This document shows, piece by piece, positions 11,818 to 24,668 of a DNA stretch of 64,000 nt (positions are counted from its first letter, which is position 1; each line of letters starts with the position of its first letter). Origin of the DNA: Amaranthus tricolor (Eukaryota; Streptophyta; Magnoliopsida; Caryophyllales; Amaranthaceae); assembly GCF_026212465.1 (NCBI RefSeq), contig NC_080053.1:18927342-18991341 (forward strand). Direction: 5' to 3'. The position numbers and the translations under genes were made by a program. The notes beneath the pieces are model-generated. The model was given only the letters and a program-made list of their open reading frames with translations, searched no databases and was not told the origin of the DNA.

Positions 11818-12116
11818 CGATCGGTATTTAATGCTGGAATCGTAATAGAAAGTTAGTCTAATTTTTATAGTAATACCTCTTGATAAATTTAATAGTTATA
11901 TACTTATTCTTTTTCAACAGAATCATTTTTTCCAAAAATACATTCTAATGCATTATCATTTGAAAATGTAGTATTTAGTGATAATATAATAATATGAACA
12001 AAAAATTTTATGATTAAACTTTTATCATCTTAGAAATGACATAATACATATCATAAAAATTTACAATATAAATCATTCTTATTCCCACTATTTAGTATCT
12101 ATTACTAAATGGATCG
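11818..12116 (-). mobile_element. Harbinger/Tourist-like MITE, copy C
   Basis: Read on the minus strand this stretch follows copy B: CGATCCATTTAGTAAT end, ATAAGAATGATTTATA block, TAATGCATTAGAATG block, GAATAAGTATATAACTATTA block, then the inverted far end. It lies between the two GH9A genes in the opposite orientation to copies A and B. The TTA/TAA target duplication is no longer visible, so this is an older copy. Confidence 0.65.
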
Positions 12117-12461
12117 GTCAAAATTTTTAACTATGCTATTAAATCAAAGGTTCACTCGCTTTTTCTAGATTGAAATTTTGTTATTGTAGCATAGCAAATT
12201 TAAATAGGCGGTGAAAGTGAATGCATGTTAACATATTAAAATATGGAAAAAATTATATTATCAATATCCAGTCGTGAAGAAATAATAAAATTAATTTACT
12301 AATATCATCCACAAAACAACAATTTGTTATGACAGTTTATCGTAAGAATTGATCCTAGTTTTGTATATATAAATAATGCACAAAACCGTGTTTAAAAGTA
12401 AAAATACTGCCGAAAATCAATTAAAATATTCAAAAGCTTTTCAATTTACAAAAGTCTCCAC

Positions 12462-15400
12462 TCAAGGCCTCCACGGTGGTGGCGGTGGTGGAGCCGGTGT
12501 GTAAAGTGGCGGAACACCAGAAAATATTAAATTCCGGTCAACTCCGGAATAACCGGTGGTGGAAGTTAATGAGATAAGAGCCGCTACTAGACCGGCATTT
12601 CCAGCCAATGTGGGCTCAGTGTATCGGTCCAATTGACGATTATCTTTAAACTTATCAAAACGATCCGGCCCACCGACCATAGCCCCAATAATTGTATTTG
12701 GGTTGGGCTTTTTGCTATTTCTCCATTTAAAACCTCCTTTACAAGAGTATTTAACTCCGTTTTTGTAGGGTATGGATGCAGCCCGATGATGTACGTGTTT
12801 CGGGTACTTGTTTCCAAACCCTACTATGTAACTCATTTTTAATGGATTCTTGCCGAAAATGTATTCAACCTGCATCGAGTGGAAAACAATCACACATTAT
12901 TATATAAGACGATATTTCTGTGAGATGTGTTTTGTATATAAGTTAAAATATTCCAAATAATATAAATTATGAGAATATAAACTCTTTATTTAAAACAGTG
13001 TCAGAGATAATTTCTCACTATAGCGTGTAAGAAAGGAGACAATTAGGTTATCTTGATTAAATTCAACTCTGGTGAACGAAATGAAAAGTAGAGATGACTG
13101 ATGAGATGAGCTCAATTAAAAGTTAAAGAATTGCAGAATGTATAAGCCAACTTGGGGCGAGGCCCAGTCCCTGAAGCATACTTTTAAAATTTATTTTCGC
13201 ATCTTATAGATTTTTCGATTATATATTGCTAATATTGCATTATGATTTTTCAACCCTTTAAATTTTAAATATAACAATTATTTTTGTTGTTTGTTAGTAA
13301 TGATGAGATTAATAAAAATTTAAAATATGTTTTCTAATTAGGTTTTTTGTCACAAATTTTCTCATACCTCAATTCTTGACTAATTTATTTTTCTAGTTTC
13401 GATGATAAATTAAATTAAAGTGGAGTTATAATTAATAACTTTAACTCAAGAGTTAAATGCAAGCAAAATGATGTGTCGTATCAACAGAGCTAAATCGAAT
13501 TATATCGAACAAAAACCAAGTTGATGGAAACAGTCTTAATAAAGCTTTTTAGTTAATCCAATCAACTTTTTTTATTTTATAAGCCTAATGGAATGTCGTC
13601 GTAGTATAAAGTAGGGATGGCACGGGGTTAAAATTACACGGGTTTCGCACTGTATCCACCCCAATTAGGACGGGCATGGGTATGATTACGGTGGGTAGTG
13701 GGTGTCTTGAGTAAAGGAGTTTACCTGAGATTTTGCAAAGGCACGAAGATCAGCTTGACGGAGAAAATAAGGGCCACAATACCATCCTGGAACCCCTGTA
13801 GCATCCATGTAATCTGCAAACAGATTTGCCAAAAACGCCGAGTTCACTACGTATTGTAATGGCTTTGGCCCTCCATTGTTCAGCTCAATCAATCCCCCTG
13901 CAAATTATCGTCGACATTAACAAATACGTGGACTCAAAACTACATGTCCCCAATCAGCATAAAAAAAGAATGAATAAAACCCCGAACTTGGTCTAATCTG
14001 CACAACCCGTTTATCAACTCGAGCCAGTAAATGGGTTTAAAGGGATCCAAATCCGACTATAACCCAACACATCATCTAACAAAACGACCCCAACGCCCAC
14101 CTCTGTATTCTAGACAAACATCAAACAGGAAAGGAGGGAGCTAGAGAAGATTACAAACCTCGAGTCCAATTGTAAACTTGGAATTGCTTAAGGTAAGAGC
14201 ACATATTAAGCTGCGTAACATTATGGTATTGCGCCAATGTCTGCTCATACGGGAACCCAGGATTTAAGAACATCCTAAACCTTGTCAACAACAACATTGC
14301 TGCAGGCAACTTGTTATCCCAGCTCAGGTAACTCGTGTTCGAGTTCATCCTAAAAGCCTTTGCGTTCCTAGGAATACCGGGATTAGTAGCCAAAGAACCA
14401 TAGGTTTTATTCCCGGTGGCATAATACAACCAAGTAGCCCCCCACATGTATTCATCATAGTACCCTGTGGAGTTATAGTTAGGGGAAATGAAAAGGTTCC
14501 CCCTGCTATACGGGGCCCTTTTCCCATTATCTCTAGCAAATCGAAACAAAGTTTCTGCCCCTTTGATGAGTTTCTTGGCATAGGGCTGCTTGTCTCGAAA
14601 GACAATAGAGGCGGCTGCTAAGGCTGCGGCCATTTCTCCGGCTAGATCAGACCCTGCAGTAGTTGTTTGTACGGGCCTTTCGTAGTCCATATCTTCTGGC
14701 CTCTCCCAACATGTCAAGTCACTTGGGACAGTGGATCCATTTTGTGCACCACCAACCTATACGTTGGCAATAAATAATTGTTATGAATCAAGTGTATTCT
14801 TGGAACTGTAAACTTGATCAAATTGTATAGCAATTAACAACATCGTCTACGCTCAAATTAATTCGATGAAGTTTCAACCAAGCCATCAAAAAATATGTTC
14901 TAACGATATATGTTCTAACATGTTTGTAGAAGCTCGAAAATTTCAAACAAGGGACATTCCAGTGAAATGAACAAAGGATCAATCATGTTCACTACCTAAT
15001 TCCTATCGACCAGTCGGAGTTAAATCATTTTCTACATAAATGCGAAATTAACAGTTTTTCAGAGTTTGCGTTGAGTCTTAGGAAACAAAACTCAAGTGTC
15101 CCAAGGAAATTAATTAAAACAAGAATCACATTATAGTGATTTTGTTTCCAAAATTAATTTTTTTGGTTGGCTTTTGACTTGTTGGTCGGTCAAACTGTCA
15201 AAAAAATTGTTTGGTAAATAGCTTTAAACCAGCTGAAAAGCTAGTTTTTAAGCCAAAATAAAAATTAAAAAAAAAGCTACTCCAGTTAGTTTTTTTGTTG
15301 GCTTTTGGCTTGTTCTCAAATAAACAGCCAACAATCAATACTTAAATTTACCAAATATCTCCATAGCAACTGTTTTTTTAGCTAGTTTAAAAGCCAACAA

Positions 15401-18400
15401 AAACAGCCAATATTTTCATCTCATTAAACAAGCCAACAACCAACATCCAATTGCCAAACACCCCCAATAGTTATTCTAACAACATTACATTGCCTCAATG
15501 CTGCTAGCCTAAACGAAAGGAACAAGAACACCAAATTTGATAAAAAAAAAAAAAAAAAAAAACAGCTAAAAAGAAGAGCTGTAATACAAAATAATTGACA
15601 GAACATAATTGAAAAGTCAACACAAGGTGACTAAGGTGAAGGGGAATTATAAGAATATAACAAGATCTAACATCTAAATTCTTATTTTTATATTTAACCA
15701 ACTACCAAGAATCATGCATCATATCAATTGTATCAAGCAGTTGACTTTCAGCAAACAAAGTTGTATCCTGGTTGTATTATATCAACTAATGTACTACAAC
15801 AATCCTCCTTTATTGATTTCGTTGATTTTGCCCGGGACAATATAAACTCAACGGAACAAAGAGAGAATGCAAAAGCATATCAATTTTGTAGTATGCTAAA
15901 CATGTAATGAAATAGAAATATTGAAGAATCGTTGCTTGTTTCAGTGAAGGATAAATACCACTATCACACGCAAAAAGGTGTATGATTTTAAGTTTTTGAC
16001 TAAAAGTGTTCATTTAGCTTATCGCTTTGCTTTCGGATTAGGTGTTTTGGGTCGGGTTGGAATTGAATTTTGTGTTCATAATGTTTTTTACATAATTGTA
16101 AATCATTTTTGAAGTCGGGTCAAATCGAGTTCGGTTACAAGGTCGGGTAAATTTAGGGTAATCGGGTCTGTTTTAAACACCTCTATTCCTAACCTAGCTC
16201 TCCCCTTTCCTCAACCTAGACTCTAATCGAAATAAAAGAAATAAAAAAATCGAACCTGACTATAAACTTTGTCGATTAGAGTGGCGGAACTGTTGAAAGT
16301 CTTGAGCAGATAATCAGTACCCCATTTGATTAGTTCACGAACATGATCGTACTCATTAATGGCTTCATATTTGTGAGGGTATTCAATAACACTCCAACTA
16401 AGCATTGTCATTGAAAATGCCATAGGAAAATGGTACTTTGTATTTTCTCCTGAATCATAATATCCACCAACAAGGCCTCCTTTTACATCTGTTAACTTTG
16501 ATCCATCTTTTAATCCTGAGTTTCCTCTCCAATGTATCCCATTTTTCTTGGGTAATTTCCCCGCTGCAATGTAAAAGAAATACATGATGATGCTCAATAC
16601 TTCATACAATTTGTAATAGGATTGGATTCCATTTTACCATTTTTAATACTCATATCATTCATTTTACCCAAACGCCTATGTCTGAGTTTCTAACTTGAAT
16701 AGGATTGGATTCCATCATTTCGATCGGGCAAAGAATTATAGTTCTTTGATTTCGGACTATAATAATTAAAGTAAAATGACTCAATAAATCATCTGCACTT
16801 CTTATTTAAGTGAAGTTGCGCATGACGCTTGCTATTAAAGGTTAATGGGAAACAATCTTTTTTGTTCGTTTTAGTGAAACACCAAAACTTGGCCGAGACC
16901 GTCTCAAATTGAGATCAAGAGTGGACCGGCCAAATTCGCGCGTGTAATAACATCACACGTTTTCCCTAGTTTTTTCCATTTTCTGGGCATTTATCAATTT
17001 TGACCTTAAAGGTATTAAGTTCAACATAAAGTAATACTTAAACATATCAATTAAAGTAAAAAATTTCAATTTGAACATATAAGTGATCAATTTTGACATT
17101 AAACTGATCAATTTCTACCTGAATATGGTTCTGTTTCACAATTTTAGAACGAAGTTATATAAAATGGTATTATTCTATCATTCTATGAATGAATTTCAAA
17201 TAACAAATAAATAGTCAATAAAATTATCAATAATAGTGTTAAAACTATTAACATATTAAATTTGAACTAAATGCTATATAATATATCTATACAATTTGAG
17301 TACTTATTTTTAAAACAATAATTGAAGATTAAAAGTTCAAAATTGAGTTGGATTATAAAACATCATTGTCAAATTATATGTCATAATTTAACTATTAACA
17401 TATTCAGTTTGAACTAAAACCTATACAATATTTTTATAGGCTTGAAATACTTATATTGAAAATGATAATTGAAGCTGATACGTTCAAAATTAAGTTAGAT
17501 CATAAAACATCAATTGTCAATTTATGTGTCATAATTTAACTATTAACATATTCAATTTGAACTATCTACAAATATATATAAACGTGTTGAGGAAAGAGTA
17601 ATATCACTATTATTGATCGATGATTAAAGTGTACAAGTGCTCTTATGTTCCATTAGAACCATCATGTTGCATTGATTAAAAGTACTTGTATTGTGCAATA
17701 TTTTAACACTATTATTCTTTAAGTTTGTCAATGGAAATCTTTTCAAAGTGAAAAACTTTAAAAGCAAAACGATTTTATCTTCCTCTCCTTTCCCTTCCCT
17801 CTAAAACAAAAAGGAGCTCTCCTTATTATTTTTCAATTCAATTTAATTTGACGAAGAAATAATTCAATTAAATATTATAAGAAATCAAAAATAGTAAATA
17901 GAAATTTATTTTAAAAAATTACCAAGTAATTTGTTTCCATACAATTCAAATCATCCACAATTAGTTATTATATTTGAACTTATTTATCTATTTATTATAT
18001 ACATTAGCTATGATAAAATAAGATAACACATTTTTTGTTAATATTAACGGTGACTTAAGTGCACCAAATAAATTCTATGCACTAGTATGAGCATAGAGAT
18101 GAAATCCTATGGATGGATTAAATGGGTGATTAAATGTGTGGTGAATATGGTGTTTAAGATTGTGATTAAATACATAAAGTAATGGGCGTATTGATAAAGA
18201 CACTTAAACACAAAAATTAAGAGGCATGATGAATGATGAATAATGAGGGAATGCAATAGGTTATAGATGCCTTGAACGAGGCATCCAAGAAGCATGGTTA
18301 TTGCCTTGAACGAGTAGAAGAAACAGAATGGAACAGGAGGCTCTAATCATCAATGCTCGAACGAGCAGTTAATGGCTCGAACGAGCACCTTCCAAGAAGA

Positions 18401-21400
18401 AGTCAGTAGGCTGTTTTGTTCACCTGCTCGAACGAGCAGCTCTTCCTGGGTGCACTTTGGATTTGTTTTTGGGTCCATTCACATTCTGAAGCTATTCAAT
18501 TATGCATTAAACTTTAGCTATTATTATGTATACTCATTAAATATAATTGCCTCTATAAATAGAAGTCTCATATGCTCATACAAGACATCCATAAAATACA
18601 CCCCAAGCCAAACACTAGCCTAAGATCTTCTCTATTGTAATTCTCCATATTTAAGAGTTATTTGAACGCCTCTTTTATAATATAAGAGATACTACACACC
18701 GGAGGACGTAGCCTAAATTGGATGAACCACGTTAAACCTTTTTGTCGTTTTATTACATTATTATCTCCTACAAATATCATTTTTATTGATAGTGTAATTA
18801 GTTTGTCACAAGACTTCGTACATTTGATCTCGGTGATATTAGAATTGAAACACGTTGTTTGATGTCTAGTTTTCATTTTTTATTACTGAAGTGCAAGAGT
18901 ATGTCATACTTGTATACTTCAATAACGTACTTTCAATAATTCGATGAACTAAATAAAACAATGAAATGAAAGGCAAATATAGAAAAAAATATTTTAGTGT
19001 TGACTTCTCACGTGTAGTCCATAATGCAATATCTAAGTGAGAATTATAGATAACATACGCAATAGAACGTGGGTTACTTTAATCAAGTTGACAACAAAGG
19101 ATTGAAATGAACCAAAATGTTGTTCCATTTGAGGGATTTGACAACTAACAATAATGAGATGAATAATTTTTGATAACTTAATTTAAAAATGATGTAATGA
19201 TGACAATATACAAAGTACAACATTCCCTATAATTAGTTGTAGTCAAATAGTGTGATGAAAGTCACATCACCAACCCTAGAAAATGTTCACACTACAAACA
19301 CTATGAACCAAGCATTTAATGCAATTTTATAACCTATGTCTCCATCTCAAAACCGCTCAAAAACAAGGTTGATTCATGCTCATAATCACATAGTCTCTCT
19401 GTCCCTTTATTTTCCTTTTAAGATTGGTAAAATTTAGTGAAACGAGAAATTTAATTGAAAAATAAGACAAAAATTAAGTGGATGATATAGATAAATACTT
19501 CAAACGAAGAGAAATAATAAGTTTGTGGATAAGATTAAAAAAAATTAGAGAACCATTGTTAGAAAAAGAAAAGAGTATAAAATCAGAAGATGAATTAAAA
19601 TGAAAAGTGATACAAAATAAAAGGGACAAATAATAATCACTCTTTTCGTAACATTATAGAAATGGAATAAAAAAAAGTAATTTATGGAAAAGAGTAAAAA
19701 ATATGATAGAAATGAAATAATTTAAATGTGTAAATTAAAGCCAAAAAATGGTAATATTGCAAATCTCAAAAACGAATTAAAATGATAAATATAACAAAAC
19801 TGTTGGAATGAAAATAGTATTTAATTTAATACTACTATAATGTCAATAAAAAATAGCTCATAATATATTTTATATTTATAGTTAAATCATAGAGCTTAAT
19901 TATATATTTATAGTTTAACACCTGTAGCATGGCGTATACTCTCTTAGTTCTCATTGAATTCTCAAAATTATATATTATATTAAAAAATAATAGGACCGTT
20001 TGAATAAAAGAGAGTTAAAAAAATAGACAAAATAAAAAGAAAATTATACTAAAGTAAAAAATCGGCTCACAAAAAAAATAGAAAATCTGTTAATTACAGA
20101 GGAAGTATAATTATCTTTCATAACATTTATATGCTATTTTTTTCAATTATCCAAATCAAATTTATGAATGTAGACAACAAAAAAAAATGTAAAATTTATA
20201 GAAATGGAAAGAAAAGGGAAATATGATAATGATTATTAAATCTATGCAGTTTGCTTAAAACATGGCACTAATTGTCAAGACTTACTTCCTACTAACCTAA
20301 GTACCACTAAAAAAGGGACCCACACGGAAATCAAAATGCACTCCATAATCCATGAATGCCTATGTACTTACGCAAGTAGCATATCCACAAAAGCAATGCC
20401 AAAAGAGTTGCATTAGAAGTCGCCAATTGTTTTTACCACATAAATTAAGTCCCCAATTTTTAAACACCCTGTTTCATCCCATGTTCTTGAATTTTCTATA
20501 ATGGACGACAAATTTGAGATTCCCGCCTATTCTTATTCTTTTATGCTATCTTCCTTGTTTTTTTATTTTTTACATTTTTCATAATTTTATACATTAATTT
20601 TTAAATTTGTCCTCCTTTTGTTTTCAAATGTTTTTCACATTTATTTTTTTCGTAGATCCTAATACATACTTTAAAATCAAATAATTTTAATTGTTAGTTT
20701 TTTAAAATTCTAAAATGTTGATATTAAAAAAGTATATATCGAGACAAATTTAACAAGATCCTACATTAATATTTTTTTCTCATAAATCGATATTAAAATA
20801 CTTCTATTTGAGAAGAATATATGTAAACGGAGAGTGTATTATAAAAATACTTCTCGATATTAAAATGTTATAAATTCAGACATATTTAATAAAATTTCAT
20901 ACTAATATATTTTATTTTTAAAAATTTTATTCAAATTTAAAATTTGTCTCTAAAGTGAGCAGACCAAAGAAAACTACTGTGAATGTTGTTTATATTAACA
21001 ATAAATCAAATTTTTTCTTTCTATAAAATTGACCATTTGAGAAGAGAGTGACTAAATTGAATACTTCTTCAAAAATTTTGAATTCTACTAAGTGTACATT
21101 GATGATACAATAATGTATTTCTCCATATTTAATACTCTTATTTTTCTTAGAATAAAATAATAAATAAATGCATGAAACGATCATTTAAGAAAAGGTAACA
21201 TAATTCGTATAGTCAACGTCACAAATAAAATCATTCATCATTAATATTTTTGGATCTATAATTAATTGTGAATTACGGCCTTAATGTTTAGTAGTTTTAT
21301 GAATTGCAGCCTTAATTTTTTTTTTTTTTGAATTAGAGCCTTCATAATTCATTTTTACCACTAGTCAAGGCTAGGTGACCGGTTTCGTACAAAATGACCG

Positions 21401-24400
21401 GTTGACCGACGTTTTTACCTTTCACTTTCTTTTTTTGCTTCAATTTTTTTTGTGATTTTTTTTTCATTTAATTCTTCTTCCCTAATTACCTTTCTTTCTT
21501 CTTCTTCTTCCCCGATTACCTCTACTCTCTTCTCCTCCTCCTCCATTGTTACACATCAAAGCTTTAAGTTTTATTTATTTATTTTTTTCATTCAATTCCG
21601 TCCTTTAACATTTAACCTATCTTCATCAATTTAAGTTTCAAATTATTTTTCTCATTCAATTCATTTTTTATGGGTAACCCTAAAATTTCAATTTTGCACT
21701 TACAAATGACAAATTCCATTAATGAACCTCTCCAAATTGCTAAATCCCTCTAACCTCCCCTGTCCCATATGGTTAATTAGGCTAATTTCTGAATTTACCC
21801 TTTCAATTCCTTTTTTATGGTAGAGATCCACACTCTCCATGCTCCCAGATTTTTTGAAAATCCGACCAATTTTGATCCAATGACGTCCTTCCACAAGTCG
21901 AACTTGATATAAATACAGATTTCCATGGCGAAAGTAGTCGATTTCAAGAATAGAAGCCTTGGACTTGTTTTTATTGCCTCTAATTGAACTTTGGTTCTCT
22001 AACATTAAAAACAAATTATTTTCATCTGGGATGGGTCAGATCAAGATTCCAACTATAAATTGGTAGATTTGAGATGGATAATGTTTTTGCTTAATCATGG
22101 GGATTTACTTGCTAGTTAATATGTGTTAAAATCAGATTGAAAGCAAAATTAGGAATCGGGTTTTCAAGATGGAATCTTTGATTGGTTAAAAATGCAGAAA
22201 TGATAAAAAGAAGACATCTAAAAAGTAGATTTTCATTTGGAACAACTCATACAACGGATATATTGACCTTAGTCTTTAAGTAAATTTACTGAAGGAAGCA
22301 ATATCTCAATTCTTAGGCTGCTCACTCTCAGCACTCATGCTTCCAAAATTTAATTTTATTTAATTTAATAGGTGGATTCCAAAGAGCTACATTCACTTTG
22401 GATAGACTTTTTGCATTTTCAATAACTTTTAGTCAACACTTTTTTCAAAAATTTCTTTTTCAGATTATTTTTTGGGAAAATCAAAGAAAATCGTAACTCA
22501 CATTTTTACTTGTTCACATTTCATTTTCCAAGAATCAAAAATTCAAAATGAACCTATCAAAATTTTTCAATAGATAAATTATAGGAAATATTATCAAAAA
22601 TAAGACACTTTTTACATATTTTTCTATAATAATACTAATTTTTAATTAATCATGAATAGTATCTACTTATGGATATGTTTCTGTAATATCCATAACATGT
22701 TAAAAATCAAACTATAAGGAGTTTATGATAAAAAAAATTGATAAATTAGTTAATAAACTAAAATTGGTATTTTAAAAAAAATCCTAAGTTGGTGTTATTC
22801 ATGATTAATCAAAAGTTTGTATTATTATAGATAAATTAACAAAAGATTATATTCATAATAATTTTTCCTTAATTATTTCCTCTATTTTATTTTTGTTGCT
22901 ACATTTGCATTGGCATAAAAAAAAGATGGGCATAACATATAGAAGACAATTATAACCTCCATTTTAATTCTAAATTGAATATGAAAAAACTGAAAAATAA
23001 CTTTTGTACTAGGTGAAGTAGATATAAAACCGGAAAATAACTTTTGTACTAAAAATAAGGGTGAAGTAGATATAAAGATTAATAAGATTTAGAGTAGGAT
23101 AAAAAATCAGGAGAACGTAAATATTTGTATAAGTGTTTTATTACTAAAAATAAAATATGGCAAGTAATATAAAATTGCCAAAAATAAAAAATATAGCAAT
23201 TATTATAAAACGGAAGGAGTATATACTTCAAAAAAAAACCTATAAGAAAATAAATAAGTCAAACTCAACTTTGATTTTTACCTCTACAAGTTTTTAAAAT
23301 ATATGAATTTTTAGATAATTTTTAATTATTATGCTCTTATTCTTATTTTATATAGAAAACGGTTTATATATGATAGTTTGAATAAAAAAATTTATTCAAT
23401 TAGATCGACTAGTTTGACCAACACGTCAGTGCAAGAACTTATTCGTAATTATCCTAATCATAACAAGAAACTATTTAAATCGACTAAATTTACATAGACA
23501 AGCATTATTTGTATCTGAAAGAATTAAAATTGTTTGATTAAGTTATTTTATCAAATGCCACTTTTGAATTTATTTGTTTTTGAAAATGTACTATGTTTAT
23601 TATAAAATTAAAATTTTATTTACTTTTTATCCGTTAGCTAATTTTATAATTCAATTCATAATATCTTAAATTATACTTTCTCCGTTACATAATATCCATT
23701 ACATAATACTTGCTATTGAGTGTGATACATAATTAATTAAATGAGCAAGATTAAATGAGCATGTATTAGGACATTGAACAGCATAAAAACAAAAGCCTAG
23801 CAAATAGGAGTATTATTACCTAAATAAATCATACTTCTATAAAAAAATACTCCCTCCTATTTCATTTTTAAGTGTCTCATTTATTTTATGCATTCTATTC
23901 AATGCACTTATTTAATTTTTAATATATAGAGTTATGTATAATTAAAAATTATAAAAAGTTATATTAATAATCTTTACATTAAAACGAATCAAATAAGATA
24001 CCACGTGACTATGTTTTAACTTAAAGATTAATAATAAAATGCAATTTAAGAGTAATAAATGAATAATGTGTCAAAAGTAAATAAAACATCTAACTTGAAT
24101 AAGAGGGAGTATATTAGGAAATAACATTAAATGCGGTGTGAGTGTCAATTATTCCTTTGCTAAACTAAATTTAAAATCATAAACATTCCATCACAAAATC
24201 CATTTTAACCAATAAATAAATAAATAAATAAAAGAAAGAAAACTTACATTTCTGGGCATTGAAGAAGAGGAGAGCCTTATGAAGAGCAAGAGTAAAATTA
24301 TCGGGCGGAGGAGGGCCATGTTTATGCTTAGGTAAAGACTTAGCAATGATAATCGGCATAGCAATCACAATAAAAGCAACAACAAATGACCAAAACCCCC

Positions 24401-24668
24401 ATTTAATAACTTTATTGCTTACAACAATGCATCCCAAATCAACATATTTGTTCTTCCTATTCTTACGATTTTTATCTGGTGGTGCTAATAACCATCCTTG
24501 CTGAACATCATCTAATTCCTGTGTATGATTATGATTATTATGGAGGTGTTCTTGGTATAATAAACTTGATTTATCCCAATCTTCCATTTCTCTACTTCTT
24601 TCATCTTCCCCTTCTTTGTTTCTTAGTTGTACTTCGTATGTTCCTCCCCATATATTTGGGTTGTGCAT
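12462..24668 (-). CDS. Membrane-anchored endo-1,4-beta-glucanase, KORRIGAN family (GH9A), copy B
   Basis: Five exons on the minus strand: 24668-24248, 16563-16256, 14756-14159, 13897-13725 and 12869-12462, giving 635 residues (Arabidopsis KOR1 is about 620). Order: cytosolic tail about 1-87 with a di-leucine and the KYVDLGC tyrosine motif described in KORRIGAN trafficking; membrane segment about 88-109; [15 protein letters not shown] linker; GH9 domain to about 600; Pro-rich tail ending PPWRP. Catalytic-region residues seen: Asp177 and Glu180 in GGYYDSGEN, the HVHHR block (525-529), and the catalytic acid Glu585 in [11 protein letters not shown]. Most GH9 enzymes have Asp where Glu180 sits. 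The family trims glucan at the plasma membrane and Golgi during cellulose synthesis. The GGYYDSG and [14 protein letters not shown] region looks closer to the KOR2-type branch than to KOR1; that placement is from memory. Intron 1 is 7684 bases and full of transposons. Confidence 0.93.
13898..14158 (-). other. Introns 3 and 4 of GH9A copy B: no embedded gene
   Basis: Intron 3 (14158-13898) is 261 bases. Intron 4 (13724-12870) is 855 bases and AT-rich, with a short GC-richer stretch near 13610-13700 resembling GGGCATGGG-type repeat debris. No coding signal or structured RNA is recognised in either. Confidence 0.6.
15150..15465. mobile_element. hAT-like MITE in intron 2 of GH9A copy B (tentative)
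   Basis: The left part carries TTGGTTGGCTTTTGACTTG and the right part, on the opposite strand, reads GTTGGTTGTTGGCTTG after a GGGGGTGTTTGGCAATTGG end. TTGTTGGCTTTTGGCTTG and AAGCCAACAAAAACAGCC recur inside. The inverted arrangement and the GTTTGG ends resemble non-autonomous hAT elements. The target duplication was not resolved. Confidence 0.5.
15540..15560. repeat. Poly-A tract
   Basis: A run of about 20 A bases within intron 2 of GH9A copy B, immediately downstream of the MITE-like stretch. Confidence 0.9.
16891..17060 (+). mobile_element. Foldback MITE fragment (GAGACCGTCTC family)
   Basis: Contains GCCGAGACCGTCTCAAATTG, then AATTCGCGCGTGTAATAAC and ATCAATTTTGACCTTAAAGG. The same blocks in the same order form each arm of the foldback at 39628-39897. 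Only one arm is present here. Confidence 0.6.
18105..18780 (+). mobile_element. Copia-like LTR (solo or truncated) inside GH9A copy B intron 1
   Basis: The downstream part carries the CCGGAGGACGTAG block followed by AACCACGTTAAACC, which resembles the 3' end of many plant copia LTRs. A CTATAAATAGAAG core promoter lies about 135 bases upstream (18552-18562). No copia internal domain follows. Exact ends and target duplication were not resolved. The upstream part holds the GCTCGAACGAGC repeats. Confidence 0.55.
18269..18437. repeat. Five spaced copies of a CTCGAACGAG motif
   Basis: GCTCGAACGAGC occurs exactly at 18355-18366, 18375-18386 and 18426-18437. Close variants with CTTGAACGAG occur at 18269-18282 and 18303-18314. 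Each is an imperfect palindrome (outer GCTCG/CGAGC arms around AA). They sit in the upstream half of a putative LTR, where enhancer-like repeats are common. Confidence 0.9.
23850..24109. mobile_element. Stowaway-like MITE near exon 1 of GH9A copy B
   Basis: The left end is CTCCCTCCTATTTC and the right end is GAATAAGAGGGAG, inverted to each other and matching the plant Stowaway (Tc1/mariner) consensus CTCCCTCCGT. TA direct repeats flank it at 23848-23849 and 24110-24111. It is about 260 bases long with no coding capacity. Confidence 0.85.

Larger units (their letters stand above)
16564..24247 (-). other. 7.7-kb first intron of GH9A copy B
   Basis: The donor AAAT|GTAAGTT follows the FFNAQK codons at 24248, and the acceptor TTGCAG precedes the SGKLP codons at 16563. 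The same junction in copy A spans only 749 bases. The intron holds a foldback fragment (16891-17060), a copia-like LTR (about 18105-18780), a complete Stowaway (23850-24109), degenerate Stowaway pieces (around 19388-19640, 23210 and 23680) and long AT-rich DNA. An unexplained 104-codon open frame on the minus strand (22014-21700) has no recognised domain. Confidence 0.85.

Noticed and set aside
15424..15701. Phe-rich minus-strand frames in GH9A copy B intron 2
   Set aside because: They read through a poly-A/poly-T tract and a MITE-like stretch and have no family signature.
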